Source of the DNA: JAZGAE01 sp036475545
GTDB taxonomy: Bacteria > Pseudomonadota > Alphaproteobacteria > DATDPM01
Direction of reading: 5' to 3'
NCBI GenBank assembly: GCA_036475545.1
Contig: JAZGAE010000131.1
Location: 1 to 14,599, forward strand
Length of the DNA stretch: 14,599 nucleotides
The position numbers and the translations under genes were made by a program. This document shows positions 1 to 6,620 of this stretch, in pieces; within the stretch, counting starts at the first letter, position 1, and each line of letters begins with the position of its first letter. The notes beneath the pieces are model-generated. The model searched no databases. It was not told where the DNA came from and worked only from the letters and a program-made list of their open reading frames with translations.

Positions 1-764
1 GCATCGACGCCCGGGTCACAGACAGCGCGTCCAATATGGCCACCGCTAGCGCCACCGTGACAACCGAGAACACCGACGATGCGCCCGTGGCCTCCTGGGT
101 CGGGCCTGGCGCCGGGGACACGGTCAACGGCACGGTCGCGATTCGCATCGAGGCACAGGATGATCGAGATTCGGTTGGCACACTGACCGTTGAATGGCGG
201 GTGGACGGTGGCACGTGGCTGGCCGCCACCTACAACTCCACCAGCGGCTACTACGAAGCCAGTTGGGATACCACCGGCGTGGGCGACGGCGATCACAGCC
301 TGCACGCCCAAGCTACGGACGGCGCCGGCGCCGGCAACCTCAGCCTGTTGGCCACCATCACCGTCACGGTCAGCAATACAGGACCGACCACGGTCAAGGT
401 GGACTCCGTGACCTACGCAACCGAGGGCGGGAGGAATAAGGATAAGCACCTGCTCATCACCGTCGCCCTCGTTGACAACAGTGGGTCGCCGGTCAGCAAC
501 GCTTCCGTCGCAATTAGCCTCGTCCACAATTTGGGCACATCCTGGACCGGCACCGGGACCACAGGCACGGATGGGACCGTGACGTTCTCGCTGAAGAACG
601 CTCCTTCAGGCTGCTATATCACGACGGTGACCGACGTCGCGGCTGACGGGCTGACTTGGGACGGGGTGACCCCAACCAACGGATTATTCTGCAAGTCAGG
701 AAGAGCCGTTTCCAGCGTCGGCCCCGAGCCGGGAGCCCATGCCAGCTTGGCCGTCGTGCGCTAG
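1..764 (+). CDS. C-terminal part of a secreted Ig-like domain protein (5' end outside window)
   Basis: The reading frame is open from the window edge. The ATG at 36 is internal, because the frame upstream of it encodes the end of an Ig-like repeat (RVTDSASNMATASATV). A second bacterial Ig-like domain runs from about 80 to 385, with the typical words EWRVDGGTW, DGDHSL and AQATDGAGAGN. A third beta-rich domain of a different type (about 385-700) contains VTVALVDNSGSPVSNA, TGTDGTVTF, APSGCY and ends at LFCK; its two cysteines could form a disulfide in an exported protein. Such domains occur at the C-terminus of large extracellular proteins, including secreted peptidases and adhesins; the catalytic or binding part would lie upstream. 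No cell-wall sorting motif is visible. The last 22 or so residues after LFCK look unlike the domain, and the TAG stop lies inside a dispersed repeat, so this tail may not be ancestral. Base composition is visibly less GC-rich than in the core genes. Confidence 0.8.
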   Translation, partial: IDARVTDSASNMATASATVTTENTDDAPVASWVGPGAGDTVNGTVAIRIEAQDDRDSVGTLTVEWRVDGGTWLAATYNSTSGYYEASWDTTGVGDGDHSLHAQATDGAGAGNLSLLATITVTVSNTGPTTVKVDSVTYATEGGRNKDKHLLITVALVDNSGSPVSNASVAISLVHNLGTSWTGTGTTGTDGTVTFSLKNAPSGCYITTVTDVAADGLTWDGVTPTNGLFCKSGRAVSSVGPEPGAHASLAVVR

Positions 765-852
765 AGCATAATCCGGTCAAGTTGAACTGACTGCGCCGGA
801 GGAATTTTGTGCCGCGGGCAGGAGCGGGGCCGAAGCACGCAGCGGTGCCTAC
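761..852 (+). repeat. Dispersed ~92-bp element, copy 1
   Basis: The segment starts CTAGAGCATAATCCGG and ends GCGGTGCCTAC. It matches 14473-14563 in the same orientation with three substitutions (769, 838, 839) and one extra C in the GGGGCC run near 830. It includes short inverted repeats: CCGG at both ends of the first third, TGCC-GCG-GGCA, and GCAC-N6-GTGC. Two of the three substitutions fall in the N6 loop of the last one. The stop codon of the Ig-like gene (762-764) is formed by its first bases. After the core, copy 1 has about 12 extra bases before CGTGCGAGC (865-873), which is also present next to copy 2. The opening resembles, from memory, the AGAGCATGATCC start of intergenic repeats common in Rhizobiales; that relation is inference. 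Confidence 0.9.
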
Positions 853-911
853 CATGAGGGCCGCCGTGCGAGCGACTACGGCCGGCCGATACTCCTAACC
901 CTTGGACCAAG

Positions 912-940
912 CGAACGCCGGTCGACCTGACCGGCGTTCG
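912..940. terminator. Strong hairpin terminator between convergent genes
   Basis: A perfect 12-bp stem (912-923 pairing with 929-940, core GAACGCCGGTC/GACCGGCGTTC) closes a 5-nt loop. It lies between the rightward Ig-like gene and the leftward leuB. On the + strand it is followed by TTCTTCT, so it best fits intrinsic termination of rightward transcription. The - strand side lacks a clear U-run, but the stem could still end the leu transcript. Confidence 0.7.
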
Positions 941-973
941 TTCTTCTCCCGGCCGAGCCTCCGCCCGGCCCGG

Positions 974-2086
974 TCACCCGGCGAGCTTGTCGAGCTCGCG
1001 CAGGATCAGGTCCCCCATCACCGTGGTGGAGACCCGCGCCTTTCCGCTAGCCATGATGTCGGCGGTGCGCACGCCGCCTGCGAGCACTTGTCTTATCGCC
1101 CGCTCGATGAGCCCGGCGCCGTCCGCGTCGTCGAAGGAATAGCGCAGCATCATGGCGAAGCTCATGAGCGTGGCGAGCGGGTTGGCGATGTCGCGCCCGG
1201 CGATGTCGGGCGCGCTGCCGTGGACCGGCTCGTAGAGCGCGCGGCGCCGGCCCTCGGCGTCGGCCGCGCCCAGCGAGGCCGAGGGCAGCATGCCGAGCGA
1301 GCCGGTGAGCATGGCGGCGCAGTCGGACAGCACGTCGCCGAACAGGTTGTCGGTGACGATCACGTCGAACTGCTTGGGCTCGCGCACGAGCTGCATGGCG
1401 CAGTTGTCGGCATACATGTGGGCGAGCTCCACGTCCGGGTACTCGTGCTCGTGGACGAAGGTCACCTCCTCGCGCCACAGCCGCCCGCTCTCCATCACGT
1501 TGGCCTTGTCCACCGAGGTGACGCGGCCGGAGCGCTTGCGCGCGAGATCGAACGCCACCCGCGCCACCCGGCGGACCTCCTCGGTCGTGTAGACCTGGGT
1601 GTTGACGCCGCGCCGGGAGCCGTCGGGGAGCGTTTCGATGCCCCTTGGCTCGCCGAAATAGACGCCGCCCGTGAGCTCGCGCACGAACATCATGTCGAGG
1701 CCCTCGACCAGCTCCGTCTTGAGGGTCGAGGCCTCGGCCAAGGCGTCGAAGACGAAGGCGGGCCTGAGGTTGGCGAACAGGTCCATCTCCTTGCGCAGGC
1801 GCAGGAGCCCCCGTTCGGGCCGAATCTCGAAGGCCAGCTCGTCCCACTTCGGCCCGCCGACGGCGCCGAGCAACACCGCATCCGACTCCAGCGCCTCGGC
1901 CATGGTCTCGTCGGTCAAGGGGACACCCTCGGCGTCGATGCTGGCGCCCCCCACCAGGCCTTCCGTCACCTCGAAGCGGATGGCGCCGTGGCGGTCGAAC
2001 CAGTCGACGACGCGCAGGACCTGGCGCATCGCCTCCGGGCCGATGCCATCGCCGGCGAGAATGAGAAGGCGCCTCGTCGTCGTCAT
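974..2086 (-). CDS. leuB: 3-isopropylmalate dehydrogenase
   Basis: LeuB catalyses NAD-dependent oxidative decarboxylation of 3-isopropylmalate to 2-oxoisocaproate, the last step before transamination to leucine; it is cytosolic and dimeric in the family. The 370 residues match the usual length. Visible motifs are GDGIGPE (12-18), the substrate-binding arginines R98, R108 and R136, RELTGGVYFG (136-145) with catalytic Y143, DKANVM (193-198) with K194, YADN (225-228), and NLFGDVLSD (247-255) with the metal-ligand aspartates. EPVHGSAPDIAG (286-297) is the NAD-site signature. The start at 2086 is chosen because AAGGA lies 5 nt upstream; ATG at 2089 is immediately adjacent and also possible. A longer in-frame start at 2146 would overlap leuD and add 20 residues unlike the family. 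It is the last gene of the leftward block, 50 bp after leuD, and ends before the 912-940 hairpin. Confidence 0.97.
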   Translation of the reverse strand: MTTTRRLLILAGDGIGPEAMRQVLRVVDWFDRHGAIRFEVTEGLVGGASIDAEGVPLTDETMAEALESDAVLLGAVGGPKWDELAFEIRPERGLLRLRKEMDLFANLRPAFVFDALAEASTLKTELVEGLDMMFVRELTGGVYFGEPRGIETLPDGSRRGVNTQVYTTEEVRRVARVAFDLARKRSGRVTSVDKANVMESGRLWREEVTFVHEHEYPDVELAHMYADNCAMQLVREPKQFDVIVTDNLFGDVLSDCAAMLTGSLGMLPSASLGAADAEGRRRALYEPVHGSAPDIAGRDIANPLATLMSFAMMLRYSFDDADGAGLIERAIRQVLAGGVRTADIMASGKARVSTTVMGDLILRELDKLAG

Positions 2087-2136
2087 CATGGTTCCTTGTC
2101 GGGTCGATTGAGCCTGGATCGATCGAGCCGCCCGTT

Positions 2137-2763
2137 TCAGCGCCACAGCCAGGGCTGGGCGAGCCTCTGTTTCTCCTCGAAGTCGTCGATCGCCTCCGCC
2201 TTCTCGAGCGTGAGGGCGATGTCGTCGAGCCCGTTGAGCAAGCAGTGCTTGCGAAAGGGGTCGATCTCGAAGCGGATCGCCTCAAAGGGAGCGGGCGCGC
2301 CCTCAGGCGCGGCGATCTCCTGACGCTCGAGGTCGACGGTGAGCGCGGCGCCGGCGTTCTCTTTCGCGTACGCCATGATCCGGTCCGCCTGTGGCTCAGG
2401 CAGGGCGATCGGCAGAATGCCGTTCTTGAAGCAGTTGTTGTAGAAGATCTCGGCGAACGAGGGCGCGATCACGCACCGGATGCCGAAGTCCAAGAGCGCC
2501 CACGGCGCGTGCTCGCGGCTCGAGCCGCAGCCGAAGTTCTCGCCCGTCACCAGTATCTTCGCGGTCCGGTAGGGCTCGCGGTTGAGCACGAAATCCTCTT
2601 TCTCCGCGCCGGCGTCGGCGTAGCGCAGGTCATGGAAGAGATGGGCGCCCAAGCCGGTGCGCTCGATGGTCTTCAGGAACTGCTTGGGGATGATCATGTC
2701 GGTGTCGACGTTGATAAAGGGCAGCGGCGCCACGATCCCGGCGAGCGTCGTGAATTTCTCCAT
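2137..2763 (-). CDS. leuD: 3-isopropylmalate dehydratase small subunit
   Basis: LeuD is the swivelling small subunit that pairs with LeuC to isomerise 2-isopropylmalate to 3-isopropylmalate. The protein has 208 residues, close to the family length of about 200. The N-terminus shows the canonical PLPFINVDTDMIIPKQFL (14-31). The substrate-loop signature GENFGCGSSREHAPWAL (74-90) is intact, followed by PSFAEIFYNNCFKNGILPI (101-119). The ATG at 2763 is the only start giving the usual N-terminus; no strong Shine-Dalgarno is visible just before it, which suggests translation may depend on the gene 31 bp upstream. It is separated from leuC by a small membrane-protein gene, so the two subunits of one enzyme are not adjacent. 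Confidence 0.97.
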   Translation of the reverse strand: MEKFTTLAGIVAPLPFINVDTDMIIPKQFLKTIERTGLGAHLFHDLRYADAGAEKEDFVLNREPYRTAKILVTGENFGCGSSREHAPWALLDFGIRCVIAPSFAEIFYNNCFKNGILPIALPEPQADRIMAYAKENAGAALTVDLERQEIAAPEGAPAPFEAIRFEIDPFRKHCLLNGLDDIALTLEKAEAIDDFEEKQRLAQPWLWR

Positions 2764-2794
2764 GAAGTTGCCGAAATCCGTCGTCCGGCGAGGG

Positions 2795-3289
2795 CTAGCC
2801 GTTACCGGCCGGCAAAGAGCCCGTCTTATAAACGACGAGGCAGTTCGCCATCATGTCGTGGAACCCTTGTTTGCGCTGGGTGAAGGCGACGGCGACGCAG
2901 GAAACGAACGCCGCCAGGCCGGTCAACACTTGCGCGGCGGGCGTGTCCGCGAGAACGGCGAGCGCCACGCCGAGGGTCGGAAGATACATCGGCCAGGCGC
3001 GCATCGAGGCGACCGAGAAGGGGATCCGCTGTCCCTCGGCGTCGGTGACGACGATGTTCACGATTCGCTTGCCGATGCTGGCCTGGCTCTCGGAACTCTC
3101 GAGCCCGGCGAAGTAGATCCACTCCACTGCAGCGACCATTAGCCACGGCAGGATGCCGGGCTGGGCTTGCTCCAGGTCCGCCGCCATCGGCGGGCTGGCA
3201 AACCACACGATCAACACCGTCGGAACGATAAGGATCAGCGAATCGATCAGAGACGCCACGACCCGTATCCAGAATCCCGCATAAGGCAT
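2795..3289 (-). CDS. RDD-family small membrane protein
   Basis: This 164-residue protein has the RDD-family pattern. YAGFWIRVVASLIDSLIL (3-20) carries the arginine (R9) and aspartate (D16) at the head of the first membrane segment. Further hydrophobic segments lie at about 15-31, 46-62, 101-114 and 118-137. The loop SIGKRIVNIVVTDAEGQRIP (71-90) and the C-terminal QRKQGFHDMMANCLVV (138-153) match family positions. RDD proteins sit in the inner membrane. Some are proposed ion antiporters, but most have no known function, and none is claimed here. The start at 3289 is supported by GAGGGGA 7 nt upstream. The gene lies between leuC (50 bp upstream) and leuD (31 bp downstream) on the same strand, so it is almost certainly co-transcribed with them. 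A longer open frame continues upstream through leuC but is a shadow. Confidence 0.88.
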   Translation of the reverse strand: MPYAGFWIRVVASLIDSLILIVPTVLIVWFASPPMAADLEQAQPGILPWLMVAAVEWIYFAGLESSESQASIGKRIVNIVVTDAEGQRIPFSVASMRAWPMYLPTLGVALAVLADTPAAQVLTGLAAFVSCVAVAFTQRKQGFHDMMANCLVVYKTGSLPAGNG

Positions 3290-3339
3290 CTTGAGTCCCC
3301 TCGGTTCGGCGGGCAGGCCGCCGGTCCCCGCGGCCACCC

Positions 3340-4746
3340 TTACATGAGTTCGCGGACGTCCGCGAGGTGGCCGGTGACGGCCGCCGCCACCGCCATCTGC
3401 GGGCTCATCAGGTGGGTGCGCCCGCCGCGGCCCTGGCGCCCCTCGAAGTTGCGGTTGGAGGTGGAGGCGCAGCGCTGGCCGGGCTTCAATTGGTCGGCGT
3501 TCATGGCGAGGCACATGGAGCACCCCGGCTCGCGCCACTCGAACCCGGCGTCGATGAAGATCTTGTCCAGCCCCTCCTCTTCCGCCTGTTCCTTGACCAG
3601 GCCGGAGCCCGGCACCACCAGCGCCCACACGCCGTCCGCCACCTTGCGCCCCCTGGCGACGGCGGCGGCCGCGCGCAGGTCCTCGATCCGGCTGTTGGTA
3701 CACGACCCGATGAAGACGACCTCGACGGGGATCTCTTCGAGCGGCGTCCCCGGGTCCAGCCCCATGTAGTCCAGCGCCCGCTCCATGGCGCGGCGGCGCG
3801 GCTCGTCGCGCTCGGCCGCGGGGTCCGGGACCCGCCCGGTGATGGGCAGCACGTCCTGGGGGCTCGTGCCCCAGGTGACCTGCGGGGCGATGTCCTCGGC
3901 CCGAAGCGTCAGCTCGGTGTCGTACCTGGCGCCGGGGTCCGAGGGAAGCGAGCGCCAGTGCTGGACGGCCTGCTCCCAGGCCGCCGCCTTGGGGGCCATG
4001 GGCCGGCCCCTGAGATGGCGATAGGTGGTCTCGTCGGGCGCGATGAGGCCGGCCCTGGCGCCCGCCTCGATCGACATGTTGCAGACGGTCATGCGGCCCT
4101 GCATGGAGAGCCCGCGGATGGCCTCGCCGGCGTACTCGATGACGTGGCCGGTGCCGCCGGCCGTGCCGATCTCGCCGATCAACGCGAGGATCAGGTCCTT
4201 GGCCGTGACGCCAAAGGGAAGCGCGCCGTCCACGGTGACGCGCATGTTCTTCGCGGGCCTTTGGATGACCGTTTGGGTGGCGAGCACGTGCTCCACCTCC
4301 GAGGTGCCGACGCCGAACGCCAACGCCCCGAAGGCGCCGTGGGTGGAGGTGTGCGAATCCCCGCAGACGATGGTCATCCCCGGCTGGGTGAGCCCCTGTT
4401 CGGGGCCGATGATGTGGACGATGCCTTGGCGCACGTCGCCCATGGAGAAGTACTGGATGCCGAACTCGGCGCAATTCTCCTCCAGCGTCTCCACCTGGAG
4501 GCGGGACTCGGGGTCCGCGATGCCGTCGCCGCGCCCGGTCGTCGGCACGTTGTGGTCGGCCACCGCGAGCGTGGCCTCGGGCCGGCGCACGCCCCTGCCG
4601 GCGGTCCTGAGCCCCTCGAAGGCCTGGGGGCTCGTCACCTCGTGGACGAGGTGGCGGTCGATGTAGAGCAAGCTGGTCCCGTCAGGCTCAACGTCGACGA
4701 GGTGGCTCCGCCAGATCTTGTCGAAGAGGGTTTGGGGCTTCGCCAT
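3340..4746 (-). CDS. leuC: 3-isopropylmalate dehydratase large subunit
   Basis: LeuC is the aconitase-fold subunit that carries the 4Fe-4S cluster of isopropylmalate isomerase and acts with LeuD. The protein is 468 residues, the normal length. The N-terminus (KPQTLFDKIWRSHLV, then LLYIDRHLVHEVTSPQAFEGL) is canonical. VCGDSHTSTHGAFGALAFGVGTSEVEHVLATQ spans 127-158. The cluster ligands are C349 in GSCTNSRIEDL, and C409 and C412 in PGCSMCLAMN. The C-terminal NRNFEGRQG and THLMSPQMAVAAAVTG are also present. The start at 4746 is chosen by family N-terminus; the in-frame ATG at 4776 adds ten residues without similarity, and neither has a strong Shine-Dalgarno at good spacing. It lies 70 bp after rplS on the same strand; that gap has a 6-bp hairpin (4777-4782/4794-4799) without a T-run, so read-through from the ribosomal genes is likely. 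Confidence 0.97.
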   Translation of the reverse strand: MAKPQTLFDKIWRSHLVDVEPDGTSLLYIDRHLVHEVTSPQAFEGLRTAGRGVRRPEATLAVADHNVPTTGRGDGIADPESRLQVETLEENCAEFGIQYFSMGDVRQGIVHIIGPEQGLTQPGMTIVCGDSHTSTHGAFGALAFGVGTSEVEHVLATQTVIQRPAKNMRVTVDGALPFGVTAKDLILALIGEIGTAGGTGHVIEYAGEAIRGLSMQGRMTVCNMSIEAGARAGLIAPDETTYRHLRGRPMAPKAAAWEQAVQHWRSLPSDPGARYDTELTLRAEDIAPQVTWGTSPQDVLPITGRVPDPAAERDEPRRRAMERALDYMGLDPGTPLEEIPVEVVFIGSCTNSRIEDLRAAAAVARGRKVADGVWALVVPGSGLVKEQAEEEGLDKIFIDAGFEWREPGCSMCLAMNADQLKPGQRCASTSNRNFEGRQGRGGRTHLMSPQMAVAAAVTGHLADVRELM

Positions 4747-4816
4747 GGGTATTCGAGCTTCCCGTTCCGGTGGCACGCCGACGCCGGCCTCGGGTCGGCC
4801 GCGCCCACCAAGGGGG

Positions 4817-5272
4817 CTAGGATTCGGCCTCGGCCTTCTCCTCGGGCGCGTCCTCGGCGGCCTGGTCCTTCGTTGCGGCCTTGGCCGCCTTCCTCTCGGC
4901 GCGGGAGGTGGCGAAGGTGGTCTTCTCGGCGATGCGGGCGCGCTTGCCCCTGAGGCCCCTCAGGTAATAGAGCTTGGCCCTGCGCACGCGGCCGCGGCGC
5001 ACGACCTCGATCTCGGCGATACGGGGAGAGTACAGCGGAAAGATGCGCTCCACGCCCTCGCCGTAGGAGATCTTGCGCACCGTGAAGGCGGAATTCAGCC
5101 CTGAGTTCTTGCGCCCGATGCACACGCCCTCGAAGACCTGGATGCGCTCGCGCGAGCCCTCCACCACCTTGACGTGGACCCTGAGCGTGTCGCCCGGACC
5201 GAAGTCGGGGATCTTGCGCTGGGCGGCCAGTTTCTCGATCTGCTCGCGCTCGATCTCTTGGATCACATTCAT
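4817..5272 (-). CDS. rplS: 50S ribosomal protein L19 with acidic tail
   Basis: L19 sits at the 30S-50S interface of the ribosome. The first 118 or so residues are a complete L19: a start of NVIQEIEREQI, FGPGDTLRVHVKVVEGSRERIQVFEGV (24-50), IGRKNSGLNSAFTVRKISYGEGVERIFPLYSP (52-83) and RRAKLYYLRGLRGKRARI (97-114). Residues from about 119 to 151 form an extra Ala/Lys/Glu-rich tail ending very acidic (AEDAPEEKAEAES), which E. coli L19 (about 115 residues) lacks; extensions of this kind are known in alphaproteobacteria. The ATG at 5272 gives the standard N-terminus. It is 12 bp after trmD and belongs to the rpsP-rimM-trmD-rplS operon. Confidence 0.97.
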   Translation of the reverse strand: MNVIQEIEREQIEKLAAQRKIPDFGPGDTLRVHVKVVEGSRERIQVFEGVCIGRKNSGLNSAFTVRKISYGEGVERIFPLYSPRIAEIEVVRRGRVRRAKLYYLRGLRGKRARIAEKTTFATSRAERKAAKAATKDQAAEDAPEEKAEAES

Positions 5273-5284
5273 GGCACCAAATCC

Positions 5285-6004
5285 CTATTCCTTGCAGCCA
5301 CGGACGTAACCGGCCCACAGGTCCGGGCGCCTGAGCCTCGTTGTCTCCTCGGCCTGGGCCAAGCGCCAGGCCCGAATCTTCCCATGGTCGCCGGAGAGAA
5401 GGACCTCCGGCACCGCCCGGCCCTGCCAGATCTTCGGCCGGGTGAAGTGGGGATACTCCAGCAATCCCCGCTCGAAACTCTCCTCCACCAGAGACTCCGG
5501 CTGGCCGACGACGCCGGGGAGCAACCGCACGCAGGCGTCGAGGAGCGCGATGGCCGCCGGCTCCCCGCCCGAGAGCACGATGTCGCCGAGGCTCAGCTCC
5601 TCAATCTCGCGCGCCTCCAGCACGCGCTGATCCACCCCTTCGAAGCGGCCGCACAGCAGGGTCACTCCCCGCTCCGCGGCGAGCGCCCGCACCCGCTCCT
5701 GGGTGAGGAGCCGTCCCCGCGGCGTCAAGTAGACGACCGGCCCGGCCCGGTCGGCCGCGGCGGCGAGCGCGGAATCCACCACGTCGGCGCGCATCACCAT
5801 GCCCGGGCCGCCGCCGAAGGGGGCGTCGTCGACGGTGCGGTGTTTATCGCCCGCAAACGCCCGTATGTCCACCGTTTCAAGCGCCCAGACGCCGTCTCCG
5901 AGCGCCTTGCCCGCCAGCGAATGCGCGAGCGGGCCGGGAAACATCTCCGGATAGAGGGTCAGCACCCTCGCCGTCCAAACCGGTTTCTTGGCCTCAGCCG
6001 CCAC
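5285..6004 (-). CDS. trmD: tRNA (guanine-N1)-methyltransferase, GTG start
   Basis: TrmD transfers a methyl group from S-adenosylmethionine to G37 of tRNAs that read CNN-type codons, preventing +1 frameshifting. The 239-residue protein is normal length. It shows the SPOUT knot motifs DDAPFGGGPGMVM (59-71), LLCGRFEGVDQRV (116-128), SLGDIVLSGGEPAAIALLDA (138-157) and LLPGVVG (161-167), then LLEYPHFTRP (181-190) and VPEVLLSGDHGKIRAWR (198-214). The start codon is GTG at 6004, with GAGGAGGAG just upstream inside the end of rimM. The two genes overlap by 11 bp, indicating translational coupling. The loop that carries the catalytic Asp in E. coli and Haemophilus TrmD (EDSF) reads EESF here (174-177), an Asp-to-Glu change at that position by eye alignment. 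Confidence 0.97.
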   Translation of the reverse strand: MAAEAKKPVWTARVLTLYPEMFPGPLAHSLAGKALGDGVWALETVDIRAFAGDKHRTVDDAPFGGGPGMVMRADVVDSALAAAADRAGPVVYLTPRGRLLTQERVRALAAERGVTLLCGRFEGVDQRVLEAREIEELSLGDIVLSGGEPAAIALLDACVRLLPGVVGQPESLVEESFERGLLEYPHFTRPKIWQGRAVPEVLLSGDHGKIRAWRLAQAEETTRLRRPDLWAGYVRGCKE

Positions 6005-6572
6005 CGCTCCTCCTCGTTCCGCCGCCTTGGGTCCCGGCCTCTTCCGCCGCCGGTTCCTCGGCCGCGCCCCCGATCAATCCGGCCGGCGGGTCGATCACCA
6101 TTCGCCCGGCGTCCAAGTCCACGACCGGCACCACCGCGCGCGTGAACGGCACCATGAGCGAGCCCCCTTCGTCGCGCTCCACCTCGACGACGTCGCCGGC
6201 GCCGAAGTTGTAGACGGCGGCAACCTTGCCCAGGCGCGTTCCGTCCGCGAGCTCGGCGACGAGCCCCGCCAGGTCCGCGTAGTAGAACTCGTCCTCCTCC
6301 GGCTCCGGCAAGGCCGCCCGCGGCACATGGAGCTCGAGCCCGGCGAGCGCTTGGGCCGCGTCGCGGTCCGAGACCCCGGCGATGCGGGCGATCACCGCGC
6401 CCTTGGCCCGGCCCGTCACCTCGAGCTCGAAGGTGCGCTCGCCGCTCTCGTCCGAGACCGGGCCATAGGCCCCCACGTCGCCCGGGTCGTCGGTGAAGCT
6501 CCTCACCCGCACCGCGCCCTGGACCCCGTGGGCACCCACGATCACGCCGATGCAGATGCGTTCCCGTGGCAT
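5994..6572 (-). CDS. rimM: Ribosome maturation factor RimM
   Basis: RimM assists late assembly of the 30S head, near S19. The 192-residue protein has the N-terminal RimM domain (ICIGVIVGAHGVQGAVRVRSFTDDP, 6-30), a central segment ending DAAQALAGLELHVPRAALPEPEEDEFYYADLAGL (71-104), and a PRC-barrel (about 95-165) with GKVAAVYNFGAGDVVEV and LMVPFTRAVVPVVDLDAGRMVIDPP. Residues 166-192 are a low-complexity tail of AAEEPAAEEAG followed by glycine and arginine, which is not part of the fold. The start at 6572 has AGGGGAA about 6 nt upstream. A strong hairpin lies directly against that Shine-Dalgarno. The 3' end overlaps trmD by 11 bp. Confidence 0.96.
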   Translation of the reverse strand: MPRERICIGVIVGAHGVQGAVRVRSFTDDPGDVGAYGPVSDESGERTFELEVTGRAKGAVIARIAGVSDRDAAQALAGLELHVPRAALPEPEEDEFYYADLAGLVAELADGTRLGKVAAVYNFGAGDVVEVERDEGGSLMVPFTRAVVPVVDLDAGRMVIDPPAGLIGGAAEEPAAEEAGTQGGGTRRSGGG

Positions 6573-6585
6573 GGTCCGTTCCCCT

Positions 6586-6615
6586 GGCGCGGCGGGCGCG
6601 GCCGGCCCGCGCGCC
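6586..6615 (-). promoter_or_regulatory. Stable hairpin between rpsP and rimM, abutting the rimM ribosome binding site
   Basis: In the 47-bp gap, 6605-6615 pairs with 6586-6597 (GGCGCG, one bulged G, CGGGC against GCCCGCGCGCC), giving 11 GC pairs around a 7-nt loop. The rimM Shine-Dalgarno (complement of 6579-6585) begins at the next base. In E. coli the first and last genes of this operon are made in much larger amounts than rimM and trmD, partly through mRNA structure at rimM. A similar role here is inference. There is no T-run, so it is not a classical terminator. Confidence 0.5.
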
Positions 6616-6620
6616 GCACC

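Noticed and set aside
809..898. A 29-codon small frame with GTG start and a GGAGG site inside repeat copy 1.
   Set aside because: The single-base deletion in copy 2 shifts the frame and ends it after ten codons, so the peptide is not conserved between copies.
2087..2146. A longer leuB start at 2146 overlapping the end of leuD.
   Set aside because: The extra residues do not resemble LeuB N-termini, and a Shine-Dalgarno lies just before the ATG pair at 2089/2086.
902..2323. A 473-codon open frame on the + strand opposite leuB and leuD.
   Set aside because: It is the complement of well-supported leuB and leuD codons. Its His/Gly/Ala/Arg-rich composition is typical of antisense frames in GC-rich DNA.
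2795..4474. Reading the RDD gene as the end of a 559-residue protein.
   Set aside because: The upstream part is out-of-frame leuC. The RDD homology starts exactly at the ATG at 3289, which has a good ribosome binding site.
3367..4953. A 528-codon open frame on the + strand opposite leuC.
   Set aside because: Antisense shadow of leuC with no recognisable domain; leuC carries every conserved motif in its own frame.
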